This document shows, one piece after another, positions 1-7,245 of a stretch of 16,101 nt of DNA; positions within the stretch are counted from its first letter, which is position 1; each line of letters opens with the position of its first letter. The notes under the pieces were generated by a model. The model saw only the letters and a list, made by a program, of their open reading frames with translations, did no database searches and had not been told where the DNA came from. Source of the DNA: Chromera velia (taxonomy: Eukaryota; Sar; Chromeraceae); contig JAHBMJ010001909.1 in the NCBI GenBank assembly GCA_018398765.1, positions 1 through 16,101 on the forward strand, read 5' to 3'. Both the position numbers and the translations under genes were made by a program.

Positions 1-44
1 AGCCTCTGTTTGTGTGTTTGGTGGGTTTTTCCCCTGTATGTTCA

Positions 45-52
45 TGCATGCA
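45..52. promoter_or_regulatory. TGCATGCA palindrome (first of ten occurrences)
   Basis: An 8-bp palindrome that recurs at 207, 2060, 3686, 6371 and 6375 (overlapping), 9522, 10868 and 10872 (overlapping) and 15876. All occurrences lie outside the coding exons proposed here. TGCATGCA is known as a binding core of some ApiAP2 factors in apicomplexans; a regulatory role here is inference only, and several copies sit in repeats. Confidence 0.35.
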
Positions 53-180
53 GAGACAGTGCATCCACACAGACTGTAACCGTTTCTGACTGTTTGACGT
101 TCACGATATTTAAACCTTTCAGACCTCTCTGTGGTAGGAATATGTACGCTAGTGTTCATTGTCGGTATGGCCTGGCGTTA

Positions 181-565
181 TACGATGCGCGCGGTCCCGA
201 AAAGCATGCATGCATATGCTTCGCGCGTGTTGCTGTGGCCCCCGCCCTATGCATGGCAGCAGACAAGACATGCCTAAGCCCCCGCGATGCAATCAATATG
301 AGCGGACCCCCTAAATGGCCCCCCGAGGCACTCACCCAACTGGTTGGGTGTATCCCGTCGCCTCGGGAGGCAGCTCAGCTCTGCTGAGATCAGCCGAGAG
401 GCCCTGAGATCGCACGCACTCGCATAACACATTTTTTCATTTTGGGGGGGGGGGATCGGTTCTGTCTCTGTCACGTATGGTCAGTCAGTATCACCCAAGT
501 TCCAAAATGTGCCCTCAGCAACTTGTACGGAGCCGCGATCACGCGTGCCTTACTTATACTTTGCG
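181..565 (+). repeat. Dispersed/tandem repeat family, copy 1 (uninterrupted)
   Basis: The best-preserved copy of a family that recurs at 611-998 and 1728-2030. It has three blocks. The first (181-214) contains 'gcgcggtcccgaaaagcat' and is echoed at 611-646. Block Y (about 221-371) contains 'gtggcccccgcc', 'gcctaagccccc' and 'atgagcggacccc'. Block X (372-565) contains 'ctgagatcagccgagag', 'attttttcatttt', a 10-G run and 'gatcggttctgtctctgtc'. Block Y carries two nested perfect stems: 322-329 pairs with 360-367, and 333-340 pairs with 343-350. Short frames across it start with TTG and show no family features, so I read it as non-coding repeat DNA. It gives the uninterrupted Y-X junction (AGCTCAGC at 372-379) that explains the insertion at 999-1727. 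Confidence 0.8.
333..350 (+). repeat. Conserved hairpin in block Y, copy 1
   Basis: CACCCAAC-TG-GTTGGGTG, an 8-bp perfect inverted repeat with a 2-nt spacer, nested in an outer stem (322-329 with 360-367). The same hairpin is perfect at 906-923 and decayed at 1986-2003, where one pair becomes T-G and one becomes a C-A mismatch. Confidence 0.7.
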
Positions 566-610
566 CATGCGTGCCCCTCAAGTGTAACTCATACGGAGTT
601 GCACATACAT
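566..610. other. Spacer between repeat copies
   Basis: A short linker between copies 1 and 2 of the repeat family. No gene or distinct motif is seen in it. Confidence 0.4.
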
Positions 611-998
611 ATATGATGCGTGCGGTCCTGAAAAGCATAGGAATGCATTCTTTTTACTCGACTATTTGACTTACCCAGAAGTGAAAGCATGCCGTCACAT
701 TGATCAATCTTGGAGATGGTGATTTCGGTAAAGTCCACCGTCGATCCCTTAGCAAACAGTACGTGCATAGCAGGACTGTAGGCTTCGCGCGTGTTACCGT
801 GGCCCCCGCCTTATGGCAGCACATAAGACAATATTATGCCTAAGCCCCCGATAGTGTGCACTAATCAAATATGAGCGGACCCCCTAAATAGCCTCCCGAG
901 GCACTCACCCAACTGGTTGGGTGACACTGTATCCCATAATTATAAGCGCTGTCAGAGTGTGCGTCACTCTATTACATTGCCTCGGGGGGCAGCTTAGC
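611..998 (+). repeat. Repeat family, copy 2 (first part, up to the insertion)
   Basis: It begins with a diverged version of the 181-214 block ('gcgtgcggtcctgaaaagcat'), then unmatched sequence (about 650-780), then block Y from about 781 ('gcttcgcgcgtgtt', 'gtggcccccgcc', 'atgagcggacccc', the hairpin at 906-923). Y is longer than in copy 1: about 50 extra bases containing a small stem (AGAGTG/CACTCT near 954-970) sit between the hairpin and the distal 'gcctcggg'. Block Y stops at 998, exactly where the 729-bp element is inserted; the X block that should follow resumes at 1728. Confidence 0.75.
991..998 (+). repeat. Left target-site duplication of the 999-1727 element
   Basis: AGCTTAGC, differing at one base from AGCTCAGC at 1728-1735. 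In the uninterrupted copy the equivalent site is a single AGCTCAGC at 372-379, as expected for an 8-bp duplication made on insertion. Confidence 0.75.
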
Positions 999-1021
999 CA
1001 TGCTGTCTAAACCTGCCTGGG

Positions 1022-1043
1022 GTGCCTGGGGTACCCCAGGCAC
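1022..1043. repeat. Perfect 22-bp palindrome near the left end of the element
   Basis: Perfectly self-complementary, centred on GGTACC between 1032 and 1033; its core half-site is GCCTGGGG. 'Gcctgggg' recurs at about 1015, 1069 and 1136 and, on the right side, at about 1682. This sub-terminal pattern could serve as transposase-binding repeats or a hairpin (inference). Confidence 0.7.
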
Positions 1044-1401
1044 GCCGCAGGCGGCCTACCAAGGCTGCCTGGGGCAATCCCAGGTAGTTTTACCTAAGTT
1101 TATATAGAGCTGCCCCAGGAAGTTGTTGAGAGTTGCCTGGGGTGAAGGTTAGTACCAAAGGCACCGACCTTATTATCACGAACCACGGTACACGTACCCG
1201 ACCGGGTTCGCGTGAGGGATGTGCCGACGCGACCTCGCGATCTATACGTGCATGCCGCGCATCAAAGGTCCGACTGGGTTATGCAGACCGGCAGCAACTT
1301 TTTGTTCGGCGGTCGTAATCAGCGATAGATACCAGTGAATACACATTAAGTTGACGGTTGCTTTCAACTTTCATCTCTTCTCACTCTTGTCACTGGAGAT
1401 A

Positions 1402-1430
1402 CACATCATTGCACATCATTGTACATCTAT
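1402..1430 (+). repeat. Three 10-bp tandem units
   Basis: Three consecutive units close to 'gcacatcatt' in the AT-rich interior of the 999-1727 element; the third is diverged. Probably replication slippage. Confidence 0.5.
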
Positions 1431-1610
1431 TGATTTAATTCTTTTCTATAAAATAATATCTAGAATCATATAAAAATATTGATTTATTAATTCAATTTAA
1501 AGTATTGTAAATGAATCTTTAAAGTTGCGTTCAGATACTAAATCCTAAAATAAAGGCATTTTTAAACTTTTTTCAACGTTTTTCATACTATAGAGAGAGT
1601 ACAAAAAAAT

Positions 1611-1656
1611 CCCCCGATTGCCGGGGGTGCCGCAGGCGGTCCGTAAGGACCGCCTG
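1611..1656. repeat. Two adjacent hairpins near the right end of the element
   Basis: CCCCCG (1611-1616) pairs with CGGGGG (1622-1627). CAGGCGGTCC (1633-1642) pairs perfectly with GGACCGCCTG (1647-1656) around a 4-nt loop. These mirror the GC-rich, structured left end of the same element. Confidence 0.65.
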
Positions 1657-1727
1657 GAGAAGGTCATACATAAAACGGGCCGCCTGGGGTCAGCACAGGC
1701 AGTCATTCTGAAGGTTTAGACAACATG

Positions 1728-1735
1728 AGCTCAGC
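1728..1735 (+). repeat. Right target-site duplication of the 999-1727 element
   Basis: AGCTCAGC, identical to the empty-site sequence at 372-379 and one base different from the left duplicate at 991-998. Confidence 0.75.
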
Positions 1736-2030
1736 TCTACTGAGATCAGCCGAGAAGCCCTGAGATCGTATGCATTTGCATAACGCATTTTTTCATTTTT
1801 TAGGGGGGGGAGATCGGTTCTGTCTCTGTCATGGTCAGCCAATCGGTGTTATATATACTTAATTTGCGCATGTTGCCGTGGCCCCTGCCCTATGGCAGTA
1901 TACAAGATATGCCTAAGCCCCCAATGGTGTGCACTAATCAAGTATGAGCGGACCCCTAAATAGCCCCCCGAGGCATAGTGTGACTCACTCAACTGGTTAG
2001 GTGTGGCCCCGGAAAGCGAAGCGGGGGGCA
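1728..2030 (+). repeat. Repeat family: end of copy 2 (block X) plus copy 3 (block Y)
   Basis: Block X (1728 to about 1862) resumes copy 2 after the insertion, with the same 'ctgagatcagccgag', T-rich, G-run and 'gatcggttctgtctctgtc' order as 372-490. Block Y of a third copy follows directly ('gttgccgtggcccctgcc', 'atgagcggacccc', decayed hairpin 1986-2003). The outer stem is preserved in a different form: GCCCCCCG (1963-1970) pairs with CGGGGGGC (2022-2029). With the 729-bp insertion removed, the Y2-to-Y3 spacing is about 340 bp, a likely unit length. Confidence 0.7.
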
Positions 2031-2125
2031 CTTACCAAATAATTCCCTGAGCCCACACATGCATGCAGTTTTCGTCAAGAAAAAGGCCCCGGAAACTTTA
2101 AGCTCTGCTCCCAATTAGCTCAGAG
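2005..2125 (+). repeat. Module with 'ggccccggaaagcgaagc', copy A
   Basis: Starts with 'ggccccggaaagcgaagc' plus a G run and 'ggca', and about 60 bp later has 'aaaaaggccccggaaa' and a 'gcgtatgtc' tail. The same two-part layout recurs at 6397-6530, so this is probably a shared 3' portion of a repeat family. No coding content is recognised. Confidence 0.55.
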
Positions 2126-2148
2126 AAGCGTATGTCAGAATAAACTAC

Positions 2149-2376
2149 GTGTGGCGGCGCTTGAAACCAATCGTAATCCCCCCTCCCTCCCCGGCCCCTG
2201 CTTCTCTCTCTCACAAAAGATGCGAAGAAGAAAAAGAAAGAAAAAGAAAAAGTCCCCCACCTTCCTCTTCCAAGAAAAGAAGAGAAGAAGCTTCTAGAGA
2301 AGGACCTGGTGCAAAGAAGAGAAGAAAAGAAGAAGAGAAATAGAGAATCGTCGGTCCGTCTCTTCTTACCAACCTA
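2149..2376 (+). other. Purine-rich low-complexity stretch
   Basis: From about 2208 to 2345 the plus strand is dominated by AAG/GAA repeats with C-rich interruptions. An open frame (2149-2343, GTG start) would encode only a K/E/R/S/P low-complexity peptide with no domain, so I do not call it a gene. Confidence 0.55.
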
Positions 2377-2755
2377 CTTTTTTGCTTTCAACACGTTCAT
2401 CTGCTTTCTGTTTCCCCGTCTCCTTCTTGCCTGCTTGCTGCTTTCCTTTTGACACGGTCGTCTGCATTTCGTCTGCTCGTCTCCTGCTTGCCTGCTTGTT
2501 TTTTTCTTTCCATCATGCCCGCCTATGTTCTGTCTGCCCGTCTCCCTGCTGCATGTTCGTTCTTTTCTTTTCAGCACGTTTGCTTCAGTTCCGTCAGCCT
2601 GTATTGTGCCTGCCCGTCTCCTTTCCTCCAGGATGCTAGGCCGCATTTTGTCTGACCGCCTCGTTCTTGCGTGCGTGCATCTTTCTTTTAAGCATGTCAT
2701 CCTGCATTGTGTATTTCCATCTCTTTTTGGCCGGCTTACTTCTATATTTCCAAAG
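2377..2755 (+). repeat. Minisatellite of about six 60-61-bp units
   Basis: Degenerate tandem repeat, pyrimidine-rich on the plus strand. A recurring landmark (cacg/catg after a T-rich run) falls at about 2392, 2453, 2514, 2575, 2634 and 2693, a period of 60-61 bp. Each unit reads roughly T-run, 'cacgttcgtctg', 'tctgtctgcccgtctcc', 'ttcttgcctgcttg'. Because 60-61 is not a steady multiple of three, and each frame gives only F/L/C/S-rich low-complexity peptide, it is not a coding repeat. Confidence 0.75.
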
Positions 2756-2858
2756 AGAGAGAAAGGGAAAGAAGAGAAAGACAGAACACAAGGAGAGAAG
2801 AGAAAGAGAAAGACAGACAGAGAGAGACTCTGAGAGAGAGAAACAGAGAAAGAGAGAA

Positions 2859-2898
<40 letters not shown>

Positions 2899-3002
2899 GA
2901 GAGAGAGAGAAAGCGCAAAGAGAGAGAGAGGGCACGAAGAGAGAGAGAGCGCGCGAAGAGAGAGAGAGAGAGAGAGAGAGAGAAATGGGGGAGAGAGAGA
3001 CC
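2754..3002 (+). repeat. GA-rich polypurine tract
   Basis: About 250 bases with almost no pyrimidines on the plus strand, including a long pure (GA)n core (about 2869-2894) and further GA runs to 2999. Open frames on both strands through it are artefacts of the dinucleotide repeat (R/E on plus, L/S on minus). It directly abuts the pyrimidine-rich minisatellite, so strand asymmetry flips at about 2754. Confidence 0.85.
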
Positions 3003-3651
3003 CCTTCTTTCTCTCCTTCTACCCCGTGTCTTATGGATCTTTGTCTACGAAATCAAGAGTAATGAGATGATGGTCGTTGATCTTAAAACGGAATCCGATG
3101 AACTCAACGCAGTGAACGTACTTTGAAGATTGCCACATATTAATAAATGAAACCAATATAAACCAATGTTCAAACCATAGTAAGCATTAAGGAGTCATTT
3201 GTTGATTAAGTCTTTGCATTAATGTTTTTTAATTCAATGATATAACAAGTTATAAAATTTATTGATAAATTTGTTTATAGATTTAGTTATGTAAATTTCA
3301 GATCCATTATAAACATTTTTTCAGCTTTCTATATAAAAAATAAAGGATAGTTCATACAAGAAAATTAATTATGTCACAGATTCATTTAAGTTTTCTTAAA
3401 TTTAGTCTTCATTCTACCATATTTTTTAAGAAAAACACATTAAATCTTTCATACGTCTAGATAACGCCAGGTAACGCCTAGTAATGCCCCCACCCTGACT
3501 CTACCTGAGTCTAGCCCTGACTGTATGTGAGTATAACTTTCTGCGTGGCTTCAATCAGCTACATATAGCATGGCACTACGTGAACCAGTTATTATTTTTT
3601 TTGCTTTCCGGGGCTGTTCACAAGCTTGCTTGCATCAGATTTCAACGTCAG
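3003..3651. other. Non-coding, largely AT-rich spacer
   Basis: No gene is supported. 3130-3460 is AT-rich without clear repeats; 3460-3560 has small variations on 'taacgcc' and 'gactctacctgagtcta'. Frames here are short and featureless. Confidence 0.5.
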
Positions 3652-3812
3652 CTCAACATCAGCTTAGCATATCATGTTTCACGCATGCATGCAGGTGGAT
3701 CCATGGCGGTGTGGTCAATATTACCCCCCCATGCACCCTACGAAATCGTGTGACATTTCAACATCAGCTTAGCCTGTCATGTTTCACGCATGCATATAGG
3801 TGGGATCCATAC
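3652..3812 (+). repeat. Pair of imperfect direct repeats
   Basis: A segment 'tcagcttagc...tcatgtttcacgcatgcat' occurs at about 3657-3690 and again at about 3763-3794, each followed by 'aggtgg(g)atccat'. It looks like a local duplication of about 105 bp with divergence. Confidence 0.6.
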
Positions 3813-3834
3813 AGATCTATGGCATGCCATGCAG

Positions 3835-3912
3835 TCGCGGGCGGATTTTAATTTTTGTGGGATCCATGCCATCGCACTCGCGGGCGGATTTTAATTTTTG
3901 TGGGATCCATGC
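3835..3912 (+). repeat. 35-bp perfect direct repeat, 43-bp period
   Basis: 3835-3869 and 3878-3912 are identical over 35 bases (start 'tcgcgggcggattttaat', end 'gggatccatgc'), separated by 8 bases. 'Gggatccat' also appears in the preceding repeat pair, so the whole 3650-3912 block may be built by serial local duplication. Confidence 0.8.
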
Positions 3913-4218
3913 TATTGATCCGTCTACCTGGCATCATACAACCATACCTACTTGACGGTCGCGTCCGCCTCACAGATGTCCGGCCCTGTGTACGTTAAAC
4001 AGGAAAGCCGTCACTTCAATGCAAGTGCTTAGTCTCTACTCTAAAAACTCATTGCTTGCTCGCTCGCTTTCTACTGTGCAAAGTCGTTGTGTGTCCGTAT
4101 ATAATCGCTGTCATCATTTAGTGACAAATGTCTCTAAGTCACACAAATGTCTGACCTTCGCCTCATAACTACATGACCTTTACTTGCCTAATTGTCAAGG
4201 AAGTGACTTATCTGAAAC
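3913..4218. other. Spacer with nothing recognised
   Basis: Mixed-composition DNA with no supported gene, repeat or RNA. It precedes the decayed coding frame at 4219 and might hold its former 5' flank. Confidence 0.4.
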
Positions 4219-4440
4219 ATGACTCTTTCGCATGACTCACCAGCCCAACCAGCATCTGCTGTCACACGTCAGCATGGGGTTCAAAAGGAATCAAAGTGCT
4301 CTCAGTGCGGAGACACAATAAATGACTTGGACTCTCATACACGTCTTTGTCACGTGTGCCGAACAAAAAGACAGAAAGCTGTACTTAAAGAAAACAGACA
4401 GCGCGTCGCAATACATCGGGAGAGAGCACGAAGAATGACT

Positions 4441-4790
4441 CTTGTACAACCATGTGCAAATAATATGTACCAAGCTGGATCCGACGGTACTCGTGCGTTT
4501 CGGCGTGCCCGGTCGGAGTACTGCAGTCGCTACTGCAAACTTTAAGATGCTGCGTCACATACTAAACGTTGTGTAAACACTATGTATCAGTCTGCTGATA
4601 GAACTCATACCTTTCGTCGTGCCCGGTCGGAGTACTGAAGTCGCTATTGCAGAGACGCGGCAACACGTGCTAAAACTGAACAGCCTTGTGCAAACATTAT
4701 ATGTTAGTCTAGGCCTGGTAGCACTCGTGGTTGTCGAAGAACCAGATCCGCATACTACAGCAGACGGTGTACACTTATAAACTGGCATGA
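4441..4790 (+). repeat. Three in-frame ~110-120-bp repeats within the decayed gene
   Basis: Units begin near 4441, 4546 and 4654, and each encodes a version of C-A/V-N-x-M-Y-Q ... F-R-R-A-R-S-E-Y. The DNA phrase 'cgtgcccggtcggagtact' is present in the first two copies (about 4504 and 4619) and diverged in the third (about 4740). Frame is kept between copies, so they once coded. Confidence 0.65.
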
Positions 4791-4871
4791 AGAGGCGGCT
4801 GCCACTGCGTGTGCTTCCCCATATGACTACGCTCGGCCTTACTCGGTAAGTAACAGAGCTCTGTCTAACCG

Positions 4872-5010
4872 CAATTGTCCCTGCACCGTCCACTGGTTTC
4901 GACGTCTCTACGATTTCACTACTTGACCTTTCTCTACCCACAATTGTCCCTGCACCTTCCAATGATTTCAGCGTCTCTGCATTTCTACTACTCGCCTTTT
5001 TGGACTCACG
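4872..5010 (+). repeat. 69-bp tandem duplication in the decayed gene
   Basis: 'Caattgtccctgcacc' occurs at 4872 and again at 4941, and the following bases stay alignable to about 5010. The 69-bp step is 23 codons, in frame with 4219, encoding two NCPCT-initiated units. Confidence 0.6.
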
Positions 5011-5361
5011 TTACACTTTTTCACTCACGTAGGAACACGTACGCTTATTTACACGCCTGCATTGGGCATCCTGTATGTCTAAGTCTTCTCCTACCTATAT
5101 CTCCTACAATCTTTTTTGTTTGCCTGCTCTTCTCCTTTATACCTGCATCTTTCACGCCCTCATATCTGCCTGCCTCTTTCCTCCGGGACCTCGTGCCCTG
5201 CAATTTCTGTCCATTTCGCTCTGTTCCACTTCTATACTAGCCGCCTCTCTCATAACTCTCTGTCGACGTGTGTTGACCATGCACCTCTTTCATCGGCATC
5301 GTGTATGTCCAGACATCGTTTTTTGTTCACTGGCGTGCAGGATGTGTTTTGTACCGACTGA

Positions 5362-5669
5362 AAAGACGTGTGTACCGCCTCGACTTTCCGCATAGGCCCC
5401 GACATTCAGAAATCATGAAAGCAATGGTAGAAACATGCGAACATGATCTGCCTAAGTCATTGCAGAGATGGTGCTATGCCGTCTGTGCGTCAGAAACCGC
5501 CCATGCAGGCTTCCTGTCGGTGCCTGACTTTGAATTGTTTATATCAAAGCTACCACATTATCACACTATGACTAGTCAAACATTAGATATTTTGTTTATC
5601 ATTTTTTATATTTTTTTTCTTCTAATCAGTAAAACTATAACTTTTAATTATAATTTAAAAAAAATTTGA
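5362..5669 (+). pseudogene. Possible continuation of the decayed frame, shifted
   Basis: After the 4219 frame fails at 5361, another frame on the same strand is open from 5301 to 5669. Its middle part (5412-5550: MKAMVETCEHDLPK, LQRWCYAVC, FLSVPDFELF) has ordinary protein composition, while its last 35 codons are AT-rich read-through. It may be a frameshifted remnant of the same gene or chance; no family is recognised. Confidence 0.3.
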
Positions 5670-5897
5670 TGCAAACTACAATCGAATTTATAGAACTAAA
5701 TGGCAAAGCTCTTCTTCAATCTTTATAGTATGATAACGATATAAAAACACCGTTTTGTTTCTTTTTATGTCACTCACTCTGTTTGCATGTATGGGTACGT
5801 ATGGGTCGATCTAGTTTACTTGCATCCCCTCCAACTCAAGTTGAAGTATTGAAATCGACGCACGTATAGAACTCTCTCTTCAGAGCCCCGGCATACC
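5670..5897. other. Spacer, nothing recognised
   Basis: AT-rich then mixed sequence without a supported gene. A small doublet 'gtatgggt' occurs near 5790-5805. Confidence 0.4.
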
Positions 5898-6350
5898 GTA
5901 TACCGGGGGCGAGTAGGATGCTTTTTGCCCCCCTAAAGTGGCGTATTTCCACAAAAAACTCGTTCTGATAATTAGTAAGGAGTTAGAAGCTAAAACTTTA
6001 TGTAAGAAGACGTTGTAACGATAGAAAAAGAACTACAGAACAGATTTTTTATATCATTTCTAGAAATATAGGCTGTCATACAAATTTTTTGATATTGAGG
6101 CCATTTTTTAACGGTTTTAAATAGTAAAAAAAACGGTATGAAACTTATAAAATTTGTATAGCAGCCTATATTTCTAGAAATAATATAAAAAATCTGTTTC
6201 ATAGTTCTTTTTCTATCGTTACAACGTCTTCTTACATAAAGTTTTAGCTTTTAACTCCTTACTAATTATGAGAATGAGTTTTTTGCGGAAAAGCGCCGGT
6301 CTCCTATCCAGAGGGGGGGGCAAAAAGCACCCCACTCGCTCCTGGCATGC
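5898..6350. mobile_element. Foldback-type element: long inverted repeat with short loop
   Basis: The left arm (5898-6088) and right arm (6149-6350) are reverse complements over about 190-200 bp, around a 60-nt AT-rich loop. The inner roughly 140 bp match at about 92% (for example 'cgttgtaacgatagaaaaag' in the left arm and its complement near 6204-6223). The outer 50-60 bp are weaker with indels but keep 'gctttttgcccccc' and 'gcgagt'. No long open frame or transposase is present. The ends lack an obvious target-site duplication, so insertion is inferred only from the structure. The transcript of either strand would fold into a long hairpin. Confidence 0.75.
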
Positions 6351-6352
6351 GA

Positions 6353-6365
6353 CCCCCGAAGGGGG
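6353..6365. repeat. Short hairpin CCCCCGAAGGGGG
   Basis: A 5-bp G/C stem with a 3-nt loop just outside the right arm of the long inverted repeat, followed by overlapping TGCATGCA sites at 6371-6382. Confidence 0.45.
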
Positions 6366-6396
6366 TATCCTGCATGCATGCATGTGAGAATGAAGT

Positions 6397-6530
6397 TTAC
6401 ATGGCCCTAGAAAGCGAAGCAGGGGGCAGTTAAGAAACAATCTATATATTTACATGCTCGATTGCTATATATATAGCATCAAAAAAGGCCCCGAAAAGTT
6501 TTTTTGAAGTCTGGTCCAAAAAAGCGTCAA
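6397..6530 (+). repeat. Module with 'ggccctagaaagcgaagc', copy B
   Basis: Same arrangement as 2005-2125: 'ggccctagaaagcgaagc' plus G-run and 'ggcagtta', then after about 60 bp 'aaaaaaggccccgaaaa' and an 'agcgtcaaagtc' tail. It has diverged in the middle. It sits directly after the long inverted repeat, whereas copy A follows repeat block Y. Confidence 0.55.
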
Positions 6531-7245
6531 AGTCGACAGCGTGCATCTGACACTGCGTTTGCATGCGTCAAGAGGCGTCAGTTAATAGATATTATATTTT
6601 TTCTAGTTTTTTCTTACTTTCCAAGGCCATTCAATCGCAAGTAATCGCAAGCTTCAACTTGCTTAGGTCAGATATGTGTATGCTTGAAGGATATCGAAGA
6701 ATATTCATACAGCTGGGAGGGGCGGGTCGATCACTGTGCAGCTCTTAGTAGCTATTAGCAGCTTTGCATAAACAATTGGATATCGTGGTAGGACCCAGCT
6801 TTTTTCTTCGTTGGTTAGACGGAGGGGTCAATTAAGCCTAGGGCGGCCTAAGGTCAAGCTGTGCCGAGTATCGGATACTATCGGAGGGGGTGCAGCAAAC
6901 AACATACACAAAAACTAATTTTCAAAAAAGAGGTTTAACTCTACATGTTACTAAATCTTGTTTAACATGCTTTTACTATACGTGACTTAGACGGTGACTA
7001 GTACTAGTTATTATGGCAGTTAATATAATACTTCTATTATTTAAACTTGAAACGTTAATGCAAATGGTTTTATAAAGAATTCTATAGCTATTCCTACTTT
7101 TAAGATAAACTTTTGCATGAGTTTTATACTTGATTTTCAGTGAAGCTCTGATCTGAACGGATCTGAACGTATCACTGACACTTTTGCTGCTGCTGACAAC
7201 CCTAGCGACGACTAGTGACGACCAGACTGAAAAGCGGTGCCAAAC
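6531..7245. other. AT-rich intergenic DNA 3' of the ankyrin gene
   Basis: No gene is supported. Small features only: a 13-bp palindrome AGTATCGGATACT at 6867-6879 and a perfect tandem pair GATCTGAACG at 7150-7159 and 7160-7169. The 3' processing signals of the minus-strand ankyrin gene should lie here; I see no clear AATAAA on that strand. Confidence 0.45.

Larger units (their letters stand above)
999..1727. mobile_element. Non-autonomous DNA transposon (MITE-like, hAT-type features)
   Basis: A 729-bp segment inserted between blocks Y and X of a repeat copy. Its ends are inverted repeats: CATGCTGTCTAAACCT at 999-1014, and the reverse complement of 1712-1727, CATGTTGTCTAAACCT (15 of 16 match). 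It is flanked by 8-bp direct duplications (991-998, 1728-1735). Eight-bp duplications are typical of hAT elements, also of P-type and Merlin; the family assignment is inference. No transposase is seen: the longest frame inside is 61 codons. Both sub-terminal regions are GC-rich, with palindromes and a shared 11-bp direct repeat GCCGCAGGCGG (1044-1054, 1629-1639), while the middle (about 1320-1605) is AT-rich. One mismatch in the duplication and one in the terminal repeat suggest some age. Confidence 0.75.
4219..5361 (+). pseudogene. Decayed gene for a cysteine-rich repetitive protein
   Basis: One frame reads in phase from an ATG at 4219 for about 380 codons but is broken by stops, including TAA at 4543, TGA at 4636, TAG at 4705 and TGA at 4924. 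The N-terminal part has a zinc-ribbon-like pattern (CSQCG, then CHVCRTKR) and a basic stretch (residues about 45-75). Diverged repeats follow: QPCAN..MYQ....TR.FRRARSEYCSRYC, three times at about 36-40 residues, then two 23-residue units starting NCPCT. Comparing repeats shows the stops are point changes: TGC to TGA at 4636 and CAG to TAG at 4705. With three stop types the frame is not rescued by a single codon reassignment. CxxC plus arginine-rich repeats occur in some transposon-associated proteins, but the family is not identified. Confidence 0.6.

Noticed and set aside
10-387. Open frame of 125 codons over the start of the repeat array
   Set aside because: It starts with TTG, runs through repeat block Y with its hairpins, has no domain, and is not kept open in the other copies.
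1-2130. tRNA-derived SINE or structural RNA gene in the repeat array
   Set aside because: No convincing A-box/B-box pair or cloverleaf was found; the stems are simple nested hairpins.
2149-2343. Short K/E/R/S/P-rich frame resembling a nuclear-signal region
   Set aside because: GTG start and composition explained by AAG/GAA low-complexity DNA; no domain or splice support.
2377-2755. Considered as a CRISPR-like array
   Set aside because: Units are contiguous, degenerate 60-61-bp repeats without alternating unique spacers, in eukaryotic DNA.
2374-3126. Several overlapping frames on both strands (for example 2636-2935 minus, 2667-3062 plus)
   Set aside because: They translate the minisatellite and GA tract (L/S or R/E monotony) and overlap each other in many frames.
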